Positions 8,002 to 17,381 of a DNA stretch of 64,000 bases are shown here, piece after piece. Within the stretch, counting starts at the first letter, position 1. Each line of letters opens with the position of its first letter. The notes below the pieces were generated by a model. The model did not search any database. It was not told where the DNA came from and worked only from the letters and a program-made list of their open reading frames with translations. Source of the DNA: Flavobacterium sp. IB48. GTDB lineage: Bacteria; Bacteroidota; Bacteroidia; Flavobacteriales; Flavobacteriaceae. The position numbers and the translations under genes are program-made. The DNA is taken from contig NZ_JAEFCA010000001.1 of NCBI RefSeq assembly GCF_016405855.1, forward strand, positions 840,012 through 904,011, given 5' to 3'.

Positions 8002-8859
8002 TTATTCGTAAATAAACGTTTTTTCCGTTTTCACAATTCCATTTTCTTCTATCTGAGAGCAAGAAATTGGGTAGTTTAATTTATTGTATTTGTATTTTCT
8101 GCTCACCGCAACTAATGCTGCAGATGATGGGCTGAAATTCATTTCATTATTATAAGAAATCGATTCAAACTCAAATTCTTCTTCATGATAAGAAATCATT
8201 GGTACAATTACTTTGTAATTATCTCCAAAAAGGTTTTGAACGATTAACTGATCAACCGACTTTTTATCATCGTAAGTATATGATTTTGAAATTTTGTCTC
8301 CAACCAATCCTTTGTGTCTTGACACATTATCGTTTACATAAACATATTCCAATTTTCCAATGATTGCCTTATTTCTATCACGGGAAGTACGTCTTACAAT
8401 AATTCCGTTTTCAACAAGGTATTCAATATCGTCTACTAAATTCTGATGATTAGTACTCTTTTTTGTTGTTGCTTTTACTCTTGCTCCTTCATATACAAAC
8501 GAAACTACTTTTGTAATATAGTTTGGTCCTTCTTGATATTTTTTTACAAATTTGGTAATGTTGTTGTCAGCGTCGTAAGTATAATTTATCACCTCTTTCC
8601 AGTCGCTTCCCACTTTATCTTTTACAGTCATATCTAGCAAACCATTTTTGTTATAAAAAAAATGCTGTACAACATCTGAAGTAGTTATGGTTTGAAGTTT
8701 ACCTTCTTTAAAAACCATTGTTTTGTTAACAATTTCACCGTCTTTAGAGTTTTGGTAATTTGTTTTTACAATGTTAATCTGCTTTAGTCTAACGTTGTCT
8801 TGACTGTGCATCAAGAAAGGAAATACCATCCATAAGATGGCAATAAAGTAGGTTCTCAT
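8002..8859 (-). CDS. Secreted protein, unknown function
   Basis: A 285-residue protein. The ATG at 8859 is preferred because it starts a signal peptide (MRTYFIAILWMVFPFLMHSQ); the reading frame extends 15 codons upstream without a better start. The mature protein is made of repeated short beta-rich units such as YTYDADNNITKF, YKYNKLNYPIS and FFYNKNGLLDM, a pattern resembling RHS/YD-like or beta-propeller strands found in many Bacteroidota secreted proteins. No TonB box or sorting domain is seen. It is flanked by its own terminator and lies downstream of a TonB receptor/lipoprotein pair on the same strand. Confidence 0.7.
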   Translation of the reverse strand: MRTYFIAILWMVFPFLMHSQDNVRLKQINIVKTNYQNSKDGEIVNKTMVFKEGKLQTITTSDVVQHFFYNKNGLLDMTVKDKVGSDWKEVINYTYDADNNITKFVKKYQEGPNYITKVVSFVYEGARVKATTKKSTNHQNLVDDIEYLVENGIIVRRTSRDRNKAIIGKLEYVYVNDNVSRHKGLVGDKISKSYTYDDKKSVDQLIVQNLFGDNYKVIVPMISYHEEEFEFESISYNNEMNFSPSSAALVAVSRKYKYNKLNYPISCSQIEENGIVKTEKTFIYE

Positions 8860-8996
8860 ATTTGTTTTTGTATTGATTTGGGATGACCAAAATACAAAAT
8901 TCAATTAGATTTTAACGTTTTGAAATACAAAAACTACAAACTTTTCAATAATGCTTTAAAAATCAATCTATTAATTTCATTATTCTAAATTAGTTC

Positions 8997-10334
8997 TTAC
9001 TTCTCTCCAAATATCTTTATGTCATCAACCATAAAAGCACCATTTAACGTTTTGTCTTTCCCTGAACCGATATATTTAAAAGCAATATTTATATTTCCTG
9101 AATAAGCAGATAAATCTATTCCGCCAGAACTCATAAACTCACGGGAAGGTGTTGAGAGCGTAGGTACTTTTGCTTCAAGCTTCACCCATCTTGCTTTGGC
9201 CAGGCTTGCCCCGTCAAAATTGGTTGATATATATATTTCTAAAGTATTTAAAGGCGAATCTACTTTCAAATCGTGTTGTGCGCTTCTAAACGAAAGCACT
9301 GCATTTTTATATCCTGTAAGATCTATTTTTGGCGAAACAAGCCAAGCCACATTCTCGGCTGCGGTTGTGCTTGTAGTATTAAACTCTGCATAACCATTTC
9401 CAGAATAGACCATGCTTTTCCAAAGTTTTGAAGCTTTTTCTACAATATTGCTCCAGCCGGGAAGCGTAAAATTCACATTGTTTTTAACCGATTGAAAATC
9501 TTCTGAAAAAAACGGAGTGCTTCTTTTTCCGTTCATCACAACGTCACTTTCAGAACGCACCATAAATTGATAATCTGACCCAAATTTTGTCATAATTCCT
9601 CGTGCTTTTCCATTTCCTTCGGGCACAAAATGATCGGCAAATTTTGCATAAGAACTTGTTCTAAAAATAACTTGATTTCCTGTTTTATCTCTCAAATACC
9701 AATTGGTAGAGCCTCCGACATTATTAGACTCTTCAAAATAATGACGCCCCAATGCTGCCTCTGTAAACTCAACATCGTTTAATTCGATCAGAGTATTTAA
9801 TTTAGAATCTGAAAGTGCTTCTTCAATAGTAAGCGATTTTACCAATTGATCCTCGTCTAAATTTGCACATGAAGCATTTAGTACATTTTTATATTCGTTT
9901 TGAGAAATTCTTCCAATTGTTGGGTCTCCTGCGTTACTTACATATAAACTTCCGATTCTTAAACCTCCATAATACAAATCTGTAAATTGATTTTTAAGTT
10001 TTACATATACTTTATTACCAACACGATAGTCAATATAAGTATTTGTAGCATCTACTGGAACACTAAAACCAAGAGCTGCAGCATTTTCGGTTTCTTTTGT
10101 TTGCAATGAAATCGTTTTGAAAAAATTACCTCCCTCATCGCTCGAAACCACATAAGCTTCTATAACATCATCATATAAATATTGTTTGGCAGTTGTTCCT
10201 GTAAGCTCGTATATTTTTTCTACTGTTTTGCTTACAGTAAGGTTGGGCTGTGTACATGCCAATTTTGGATTTTCAACTTCGTTACTGCAGCTATATAGTA
10301 AGCATAAGCCAAAAAATAAAATTAATTTTTTCAT
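8997..10334 (-). CDS. DUF5689-type lipoprotein with C-terminal choice-of-anchor-J-like domain
   Basis: A 445-residue lipoprotein; the signal MKKLILFFGLCLLYSCSNE ends in a lipobox (LYSC). The first ~250 residues match the DUF5689 type (OB-like domain with VSSDEGGNFFKTISLQ and VKLKNQFTDLYYGGLRIG). The last ~170 residues (from FFSEDFQSVKNNVNFTLPGW) resemble choice-of-anchor J / DUF5017 jelly-roll domains, with VDDIKIFG at the end. It starts 20 bases after the TonB receptor gene on the same strand, so the two likely form an outer-membrane uptake pair, the lipoprotein being the surface-exposed partner. Ligand unknown. Confidence 0.8.
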   Translation of the reverse strand: MKKLILFFGLCLLYSCSNEVENPKLACTQPNLTVSKTVEKIYELTGTTAKQYLYDDVIEAYVVSSDEGGNFFKTISLQTKETENAAALGFSVPVDATNTYIDYRVGNKVYVKLKNQFTDLYYGGLRIGSLYVSNAGDPTIGRISQNEYKNVLNASCANLDEDQLVKSLTIEEALSDSKLNTLIELNDVEFTEAALGRHYFEESNNVGGSTNWYLRDKTGNQVIFRTSSYAKFADHFVPEGNGKARGIMTKFGSDYQFMVRSESDVVMNGKRSTPFFSEDFQSVKNNVNFTLPGWSNIVEKASKLWKSMVYSGNGYAEFNTTSTTAAENVAWLVSPKIDLTGYKNAVLSFRSAQHDLKVDSPLNTLEIYISTNFDGASLAKARWVKLEAKVPTLSTPSREFMSSGGIDLSAYSGNINIAFKYIGSGKDKTLNGAFMVDDIKIFGEK

Positions 10335-10353
10335 GAGAAATAAATTTTTCAGT

Positions 10354-13173
10354 TTATAAACCGATTGTAAGATTTAAAAAATAAGTTCGGCCATAGCCAT
10401 AATAATACCTAGATCCGAAAGAAGGTGTTCCACTGGTCATATCTTGATTTAAGGCTCTAAAATTTGCATTTCTTGCCTGTTCAAAACCACCTGTTTTATA
10501 TATCAAACCCAAAACATTATTTATACTGGCAAAAAGTCCGATGTATTTTTTATGAATGCGCCAAGACTTGCCACCGTTAAAATTCAACAATGTAATTGGT
10601 TGAAATTTTTCCTGTTTTAATAATTCATTTCCTCTTTCGGAAGTTGCTTCAGGAAAAGGAAAACCGTTAGCTGGATTGATGTAAAATTGAGAAGTCCTAG
10701 AAATTGGTGAAACATCAATATAGCTTTCGGCCAAATAATTTATATTCCCGCCAATCCACCAGAACTTCGGATCACGATATTCTAATCCAAAAGAATACGC
10801 CTGTTGCGGAGTTCCAGGTTGCTTGTAATTTTTTAAAAAAGCAGACCCAAAATCAAAAGTCGTTTGCGCTCCATCTTTTGATCTGTTGGCATCATTGGTA
10901 ATTGTGACACTCGGATTACTGCTATAAACATAATTTCCAAATGCCGCAGATAAAGTTGTTTTGAATGTTGATGAGATTTGATACTCAAAACTTAATTCTG
11001 CTCCTGTATTTTTCTTATCCAATTTTGTCAAGGTCTGACTAACAAATGCGTTTGTAGGATCGTAGCCAGAACCGTTGTCAAAAATTCCTTCAGCATAGAA
11101 ATAAGACGTTTTGGAACTATTTTTAATTGCAGCATAATAAGCCGTTAAACGCAATTTTAGTTTTGATGAGCGGTATACATAATTAGCCTCTGCACTACTC
11201 GTATTCTCACTTTCGATCCCATCAACAATGTTATTATTTAACCGTGCATTCGAAAAAGTATTTCTGAGTGAAGGCGCTCTAGTAAAATGTGCTGCATTAA
11301 AAAACAGTAATTGTTTTCCTGAAATTTTATAGGTAAATCCGCCTTTGAAACCAAAATTTTCAAAATTTACGTTCTCGCTTTTTCCTAAAGATGTTGTTGC
11401 ATAGAGTCCGTTTTGATATAATCCTTCCCTCTGATAATTTGATAATGAATAAGACTGCGTCAAGAAAAATTCGGTTTTGTTATAACTAAATTTAAATTGG
11501 GTAAAAACATCCAAAGTGTTAGCCAGCAGATTATAATTATATCCATAAACATCTCCTTTAACAACTTGCCGATTTGGATATTGCAAATCTGATTGAGAGA
11601 GATTTCCTTTGTAAAACGGATCAATATCTTCAAAATATGCTCCGCCAAGAAGATCTAGCAAATATTGAAAATTATGCGATTTTAGTTTCTTAAAAGTAAA
11701 ACTGCCATCAAAAGAAATATTAGGCGTAATCTGTGTATTTAAATTTGAATTTACTGCTAAAGTCTTGTCGTCAGTTCGGTCTTCATAGAGAACATAATGG
11801 CTTTGTGCAGGTTCATATCCATTGGGTCCAAGCTTCTGATTGGCAAAATACAATTCGTCCCAATTTATCCTCGGATTTGCTAAAAAAGCTGTTTTATTAT
11901 TTTCTGCATTTTCATAATCTGGGGTAAACGCACCAGAAAATTCGCCTTGATCTTTCGCGTAAAGCGAACTAAAATAACTTGGCATTTTTCTATAATATAC
12001 AGGGTCTGGACTATTTGCATTTTGATAATCAATATTACTGTTTCCGACTTTTCCGAACTGGTACATTACACCCGAATTCAGATTGGTTTTATCATCAATT
12101 TTAAAGTAATGATTCAGCATAAACAGCGGTTCTTCTACATTTTTTACTCTGGCATTTCTTTTTTCACCGTTCTGAAATCCCCAATATGAATTGTATTTTT
12201 CACCCATTAAATTGGTAACTTCATTTGTATTGGCTGAATTTTTTCCTCTTGAATTTGGCGTATAAAACCCTGTAAAATTGAGAGAATGTCTTTTGTTTAC
12301 TTTTTTTTCTACACTAATAAAAAACGAATCTGCATTGAAACTTGTACCTTCAAAATAGCCTTCATCTGCCCAACGTTTTCCTGCTGAAACGACAAAAGCC
12401 CATCCAGACAAATTCATTCCCGAAGCATAAGTAGCAACTGCCCTCCATAAATAAGTGGTATTGCTCCCAGAAAACGTAAAAGATTCTCCCTTTCTATACA
12501 AAGAAGCACGAGTAAAAATCTGCTGTGTGCCTAAAATTCCTCCAAAGGTATAATTGGAAGCAGCTGTCCCGATTGAAAATTCCTGATTGCGAAGTACATT
12601 GTTTAAACCGCCCCAATTGCCCCATTGCGGTCTGCCATCGTAGATTTTATTCATTGGCATTCCGTTAAGCATTGTGATTGCATTTTCGCTATCCAAACCA
12701 CGAACGCGAAATCGAGCTTGCCCCCAATTGAATGCCGATGCCTGCATAAAAGCATCTCTTGAAGATTGCAAAAGACCAGATGTCATTTCAGAGGAACTGT
12801 TATCATCTGAAAAATCATTGTCTGACAACGTAATCAATGCAGCTGGAACTTCATCTGAATAAGTATCTTCTAATTGTAAAATTCCGAGATCTATATTTTC
12901 TTTTAAATTAGACTGGACTTTTAAAAGAAAATCTTTGTAACCTTGGTTTCTCAATAAAAGAAGCTGTTCTTTTTTAGGAAATATATGAAGTTCAAATTTC
13001 CCCATTTTTGAAGTGAGCTGCATCACAGCGGTATTTTGTATGGTTACCACGACACTTTCTAGCGGATTTTGCGTTCGAGCATCAATAACAATTCCTGTTA
13101 CTGTGATTTCCTTCTGCGAAAAAGAAAAATTAAAAAACCATATAAAAAAGAAGACAACGTATTTTTTTACCAT
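10354..13173 (-). CDS. TonB-dependent receptor with carboxypeptidase-like N-domain
   Basis: A 939-residue outer-membrane receptor. The ATG at 13173 starts the signal peptide MVKKYVVFFFIWFFNFSFSQ; an ATG four codons upstream is possible but places acidic residues first. Order: signal, a carboxypeptidase-regulatory-like beta-sandwich (residues ~25-105), a plug domain with FRVRGLDSENAITMLNGMPM, then a 22-strand-type barrel ending in TYFLNLTIGL. TonB receptors import ligands using proton-motive force passed on by TonB/ExbBD. It pairs with the downstream DUF5689 lipoprotein rather than a SusD, so a polysaccharide-utilisation role is not indicated. Ligand unknown. Confidence 0.92.
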   Translation of the reverse strand: MVKKYVVFFFIWFFNFSFSQKEITVTGIVIDARTQNPLESVVVTIQNTAVMQLTSKMGKFELHIFPKKEQLLLLRNQGYKDFLLKVQSNLKENIDLGILQLEDTYSDEVPAALITLSDNDFSDDNSSSEMTSGLLQSSRDAFMQASAFNWGQARFRVRGLDSENAITMLNGMPMNKIYDGRPQWGNWGGLNNVLRNQEFSIGTAASNYTFGGILGTQQIFTRASLYRKGESFTFSGSNTTYLWRAVATYASGMNLSGWAFVVSAGKRWADEGYFEGTSFNADSFFISVEKKVNKRHSLNFTGFYTPNSRGKNSANTNEVTNLMGEKYNSYWGFQNGEKRNARVKNVEEPLFMLNHYFKIDDKTNLNSGVMYQFGKVGNSNIDYQNANSPDPVYYRKMPSYFSSLYAKDQGEFSGAFTPDYENAENNKTAFLANPRINWDELYFANQKLGPNGYEPAQSHYVLYEDRTDDKTLAVNSNLNTQITPNISFDGSFTFKKLKSHNFQYLLDLLGGAYFEDIDPFYKGNLSQSDLQYPNRQVVKGDVYGYNYNLLANTLDVFTQFKFSYNKTEFFLTQSYSLSNYQREGLYQNGLYATTSLGKSENVNFENFGFKGGFTYKISGKQLLFFNAAHFTRAPSLRNTFSNARLNNNIVDGIESENTSSAEANYVYRSSKLKLRLTAYYAAIKNSSKTSYFYAEGIFDNGSGYDPTNAFVSQTLTKLDKKNTGAELSFEYQISSTFKTTLSAAFGNYVYSSNPSVTITNDANRSKDGAQTTFDFGSAFLKNYKQPGTPQQAYSFGLEYRDPKFWWIGGNINYLAESYIDVSPISRTSQFYINPANGFPFPEATSERGNELLKQEKFQPITLLNFNGGKSWRIHKKYIGLFASINNVLGLIYKTGGFEQARNANFRALNQDMTSGTPSFGSRYYYGYGRTYFLNLTIGL

Positions 13174-13373
13174 TAAAAAATCCAATTTACTTTGAAAAAT
13201 AATCTTAGGATTGAAATCCTTTATTCAAAAGATAAAATTGGTTTTTGGAAAAAAGAGCCGTTTAGAACTCCAGTCAATGCTTGAATTCAAATATAGATAA
13301 TATATTTAAAAAACAAATAAATTCTTACAAATTTATTTGTTTTTAATACATCTTAATCAAAATAGAGTTATGC

Positions 13374-14588
13374 CTAAGTTCTAATTTTAGAAACCATAAA
13401 AGCAATCAGAACACCAAAAATTCCGATGAAGGCAAAAGAAAACTGCAATCCGAAACTTTGTGCAATATGTCCAATTACTGGAGGTCCCATTAAGAAACCT
13501 AAGAAACTTACACTAGAAACAATAGTTAAAGCTTCGCCCGCAGGAACGGTTGGATTTTTACCTGCAATACTATAAACAGTAGGAACGATCGTTGCAACAC
13601 CCAAACCTACAAACATAAAAGCGATTGTACACGGAATGATATAAGGAAGAAAAACAGCTGTAAAAAGTCCAGCCGAAATCATGACACCGCTAATCTGCAT
13701 AACACGTTCACGTCCGAATTTATTGATTAATCCGTCGCCTAAAAATCTTCCGCTAGCCATCATAATCATAAAAGAAGTATAGCCCAAAACTACCAATGGT
13801 CCTGGCGCTTTTACAATGTCTTTAAAGTAAACGCCACTCCAATCGAACATTACACCTTCGCTCGCCATACTACAGAATCCTATTACTCCTAACCAAAGCA
13901 AAGCTGTGTCTGGTTTTACAAATAGTTTTTTGCCTTCTTGTTTTGGCTTTACTTTTTCTTTGGCTCTAATTAAAAATTTAAAATTAAATGCGACCATCAA
14001 TAATACAATTCCGGCTACAATCATAAAATGATGCAACGGACTTAAATCTAAAGCCAGCATTCCTAAACCTACCAAGGCACCGGTAAATCCAGCAAAACTC
14101 CACATTCCGTGAAAAGAAGACATGATTGTTTTTTTGAATAAAACTTCAGTATAGACACCTTGTGTGTTTACAGCAATATTGGCAAGATTTCCGAACACAC
14201 CAAACAAGAATAATCCTAATGATAATTGTAACGATGTTGTTGCCAAACCTAAATTGATTAAGCACAAAACATACATTATTAAAGAGAAAACCAAAATACG
14301 ATGACTACCAAATTTAGTTACCATTTTTCCTGAAAATGGCATAACAATAAGCTGTCCAACCGGAAGCGCAAAAAGTATAGAGCCCAAATCGCCTTCTGAC
14401 AAATGTAAAGCGCTTTTGATGTCTGGAATTCTACTTGCCCATGTAGCAAAACTCAAACCCATTCCAAAATAAAACATTCCAACAGCAAAACGAATTCGGT
14501 TTAAATACGAAGCTTTGGCTTCTCTAAATACTTTCTTGATTTTGGCTTTGGTCTGAAAAAGCGATAATGGATTAATGTTTATCAGCAT
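13374..14588 (-). CDS. MFS transporter (sugar/efflux type, FucP/YbjJ-like)
   Basis: A 404-residue protein with about 12 hydrophobic membrane helices in two halves, and the major-facilitator loop 2-3 motif in GKMVTKFGSHR and its repeat in GDGLINKFGRER. The start at 14588 leaves a 35-residue cytoplasmic N-terminus; a later ATG before FYFGMGLSFATWASRIPDI would shorten it but start inside helix 1. The AxWASRIPDIK segment is typical of the YbjJ-like MFS group. Substrate cannot be read from sequence. It is a single-gene unit. Confidence 0.88.
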   Translation of the reverse strand: MLININPLSLFQTKAKIKKVFREAKASYLNRIRFAVGMFYFGMGLSFATWASRIPDIKSALHLSEGDLGSILFALPVGQLIVMPFSGKMVTKFGSHRILVFSLIMYVLCLINLGLATTSLQLSLGLFLFGVFGNLANIAVNTQGVYTEVLFKKTIMSSFHGMWSFAGFTGALVGLGMLALDLSPLHHFMIVAGIVLLMVAFNFKFLIRAKEKVKPKQEGKKLFVKPDTALLWLGVIGFCSMASEGVMFDWSGVYFKDIVKAPGPLVVLGYTSFMIMMASGRFLGDGLINKFGRERVMQISGVMISAGLFTAVFLPYIIPCTIAFMFVGLGVATIVPTVYSIAGKNPTVPAGEALTIVSSVSFLGFLMGPPVIGHIAQSFGLQFSFAFIGIFGVLIAFMVSKIRT

Positions 14589-14780
14589 ATTGAATTTTTA
14601 TTGGAATGTTGTCAAAAATACTAAAAACGCTCGTCAAAGTGCATAAAGCCTCAGGTTATACACAATATACAACGTTATTGTTTATAAATTCAAAGGTTTT
14701 TAATTGAATTTGGTCTATTAAAATTACAATTTTTCGGGTTTAATGGAATTATAATTTGTTTCATTTTTTCAAGAAAATAA

Positions 14781-14815
14781 AAAGGGATTATCTCAAAAAT
14801 TGAGATAATCCCTTT
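14781..14815 (-). terminator. Terminator of the Gfo/Idh/MocA gene
   Basis: AAAGGGATTATCTCA pairs perfectly with TGAGATAATCCCTTT around a 5-base loop, with T-rich sequence beyond on the minus strand. Confidence 0.8.
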
Positions 14816-14850
14816 AATTATTTATATTTCATTATTCCGTAGGAACATTT

Positions 14851-15894
14851 TTATGATATACCTATTACCTTTTGCTGGGCATTACTTGCAATTGCGGCTT
14901 CTATAACCTGCATTACTTTTACCCCTTCGTCTGCAGTAACAGGTTCTTTTTTATCGTTTGCAATCGAGTCGTAAACGCCATCGAAGAAACTAAAATAATT
15001 GCCTTGAAGCGTTGGGATTTTTTCTCTCACAATTTTACCGTCTATTTCGGTGTGCAAAAGTCCTTGCAAGTTTTCATCTTCTGTTCCCCAAGAATCTAGG
15101 TTTGGTTTTTTACCTACTTTTAAATCATCTTCCTGAACATCTCCGCGAGGCTTTAAGAAAGAACCTTTTTTTCCGTGTAAAGTATAAGCTGGGTTGGCTT
15201 CTCTCACAAAAAATCCTGCTTTTAAGCGTACTCTAAAATTAGAATAAAACAAAGTCAAATCGATCCAGTCGTCTACAACAGAGTTTTCTCTCGTTACACG
15301 AATATCTCCAAATACCGCTTTCGGACATCCAAATAAACTTACTGCCTGATCTATGATGTGCGGTCCTAAATCTTTTAAAACTCCTGCGCCATCATTTGCT
15401 GTTTCTTTATGCGCTTTCGGACTTAATAACGGATTGTATCTGTCAAAATGGAATTCGGCTTCTACTAAATCTCCCAAAAGACCATCATCAATTACTTTTT
15501 TAACGGTTTTAAAATCGCTGTCCCATCTTCTGTTCTGGAAAACAGCCAATTTTAAACCTTTTTCTTTTGCAATTTTTGCCAATTCTTTTGCTTCGTCTGC
15601 AGTCGTAGTAAAAGCTTTTTCTACAACGGCATGCTTTCCTGCCAAAAGCACTTTTTTAGCGTATTCGTAATGCGTTCCAACTGGCGTATTTACAATTACC
15701 AAATCGACATCGTCGCTTAATAATTCGTCTAGCGAAGCGTAACTTTTTACGTATGGATAATCTTCTTGAATCAGTTTTTTACTTCTTTCCCAAGAGCCTA
15801 AAAGTTCAAATCCTTCGTGAATATCTAAAAACGGAGCGTGAAAAACTTTCCCCGACATTCCGTATGATAATAGTGCTGTTTTAATTTTCTGCAT
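14851..15894 (-). CDS. Gfo/Idh/MocA family oxidoreductase
   Basis: A 347-residue NAD(P)-dependent oxidoreductase. The ATG at 15894 is chosen because it begins the Rossmann fold (MQKIKTALLSYGMSGKVFHAP), where the family glycine motif is GxSG; the frame is open for 29 more codons upstream but that part overlaps an intergenic repeat. The N-domain includes LVIVNTPVGTHYEYAKKVL and the catalytic EKAFTT (the EKP-type motif with A in place of P). The C-domain includes DLGPHIIDQAVSLFG with the conserved histidine. Substrate unknown; relatives act on sugars, inositols or biliverdin. Confidence 0.92.
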   Translation of the reverse strand: MQKIKTALLSYGMSGKVFHAPFLDIHEGFELLGSWERSKKLIQEDYPYVKSYASLDELLSDDVDLVIVNTPVGTHYEYAKKVLLAGKHAVVEKAFTTTADEAKELAKIAKEKGLKLAVFQNRRWDSDFKTVKKVIDDGLLGDLVEAEFHFDRYNPLLSPKAHKETANDGAGVLKDLGPHIIDQAVSLFGCPKAVFGDIRVTRENSVVDDWIDLTLFYSNFRVRLKAGFFVREANPAYTLHGKKGSFLKPRGDVQEDDLKVGKKPNLDSWGTEDENLQGLLHTEIDGKIVREKIPTLQGNYFSFFDGVYDSIANDKKEPVTADEGVKVMQVIEAAIASNAQQKVIGIS

Positions 15895-15910
15895 GTTGTT
15901 ATGTTTTTTT

Positions 15911-16098
15911 GCACAGATTAAATGTATTAAAAAGGATTTTCTGTCTGCCACGACCCGAGCGATAGCGAATAGGCGAAGCAATTACACAAATTTACACAAA
16001 TCATAATGTTCAAAACTTAAATAAATTCGTGAAAATTTGTGCAATTCGTGGCGAAAAAAAAATTAAAAAAAATCATTTTAATCTGTGTAATCTGTGGC
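15911..16098. repeat. Composite nested intergenic repeat, CCACAGATT family
   Basis: An outer inverted repeat (GCACAGATTAAATGTATTAA ... TTTTAATCTGTGTAATCTGT) encloses an inner one (GCCACGACC..., AATTACACAAATTT ... AAATTTGTGCAATTCGTGGC). It fills the gap between two co-directed genes. It shares arms with the repeats at 4439-4500 and 6500-6560, and looks like one repeat nested in another. Confidence 0.65.
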
Positions 16099-16110
16099 TA
16101 ATAAAAATAT

Positions 16111-17181
16111 TTAAAGTTTAGCTCTTTCGTATTGTTTTGGCCATTGAATATCGGCATTTAGTTCTTTAGCAAAATCCAAAGGAAGATTTGGGTTTCTTAA
16201 AGATTCTCTTGCGAATAAAATCAAATCGGCTTGACTGTTATTTAAAATCTCTTCAGCTTGTTTGGCGTCTGTAATTAAACCAACTGCGCCTGTAGAAATT
16301 CCCGCTTCTTGTTTCACTTTTTCTGCAAAAGGAACCTGATAACCTGGCCCTAATGTAATTTTTTGATGCGAGACCAATCCGCCTGATGAAACATCGATTA
16401 AATCTACTCCTTTTTCTTTTAATATTTTAGAAAGCTGTACAGATTCTTCTGGGCTCCATCCGTTTTCTGCCCAATCTGTTGCCGAAATTCTAACAAACAA
16501 TGGCAAGCCTGAAGGCCATTCTGACTGAACCGCTTCTACAATTTCTAATGTGAAACGGATTCTGTTTTCAAAACTCCCTCCATATTCGTCTGTTCTTACG
16601 TTTGTTAACGGAGAAAGAAATTGATGCAGTAAATAACCATGCGCTGCATGAATTTCTATAACCTGATATCCTGCTTCGACCACTCTTTTGGTCGCCGATT
16701 TAAAATCTGAAATTACTTTCTGAATTCCATTTTTATCTAACGCTTCTGGAAGAAAGGGTTCATTATCGTGATACGGAATCGCACTTGGCGCAACGGTCTG
16801 CCATCCGCCTTGAGCGAAATCTAACTTTTTATTTCCCAACCACGGAGCCGAAACACTCGCTTTTCTTCCTGCATGTGCCAATTGAATTCCGGGAATCGAA
16901 TTTTGAGAAACAATAAATGCATTGATTTGTTTTAGTTTTTCGATATGTTCGTCTTTCCAGATTCCTAAATCGGCTGGAGATATTCGGGCTTCTGGAGAAA
17001 CTGCCGTAGCTTCCTGAATAATTAGTCCGGCGCCTCCGCTGGCACGGCTTCCTAAATGAACCAAATGCCAATCGTTTGCAAATCCGTCAACTGCAGAATA
17101 CTGGCACATGGGCGAGATTGCAATTCTATTTTTTAAGGTGATATTTTTTATAGTAATAGGAGAAAATAATTTCGTTGCCAT
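16111..17181 (-). CDS. Old yellow enzyme, NADPH dehydrogenase (YqjM/NamA type)
   Basis: A 356-residue FMN-dependent ene-reductase that reduces C=C bonds of electrophilic enones with NAD(P)H. It has the thermophilic-like/YqjM hallmarks: NRIAISPMCQYSA with the conserved cysteine near the flavin, WHLVHLGSRASGGAGLI, QLAHAGRKAS, the substrate-binding pair in EIHAAHGYLLHQFLSP, and phosphate binding by VGLITDA ... LILFARESLRNP. Complete in length. The gene is followed by the composite repeat and precedes the oxidoreductase gene; no co-operonic partner is evident. Confidence 0.93.
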   Translation of the reverse strand: MATKLFSPITIKNITLKNRIAISPMCQYSAVDGFANDWHLVHLGSRASGGAGLIIQEATAVSPEARISPADLGIWKDEHIEKLKQINAFIVSQNSIPGIQLAHAGRKASVSAPWLGNKKLDFAQGGWQTVAPSAIPYHDNEPFLPEALDKNGIQKVISDFKSATKRVVEAGYQVIEIHAAHGYLLHQFLSPLTNVRTDEYGGSFENRIRFTLEIVEAVQSEWPSGLPLFVRISATDWAENGWSPEESVQLSKILKEKGVDLIDVSSGGLVSHQKITLGPGYQVPFAEKVKQEAGISTGAVGLITDAKQAEEILNNSQADLILFARESLRNPNLPLDFAKELNADIQWPKQYERAKL

Positions 17182-17345
17182 AAACTTGTAACTTTTAATG
17201 AGTTTATACTACCAATGAGTAAGGCAGTGTTCGAAAAGTAAAGTTACGGCATCTTGTTAAAAAGAGAAATCGAAATGTTTATTAATTAACAAACATTTAA
17301 AACCTTAAACACTATCTTGCACTCTTATATTAAAATAGAAAACGC

Positions 17346-17353
17346 TACTTTTG
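17346..17353 (+). promoter_or_regulatory. -7 box upstream of rseP
   Basis: TACTTTTG matches TAnnTTTG and lies 28 bases before the rseP start; no -33 box is clear at the normal spacing. Confidence 0.4.
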
Positions 17354-17381
17354 TGCGTTAAATACGAATTAAAAACAACAA

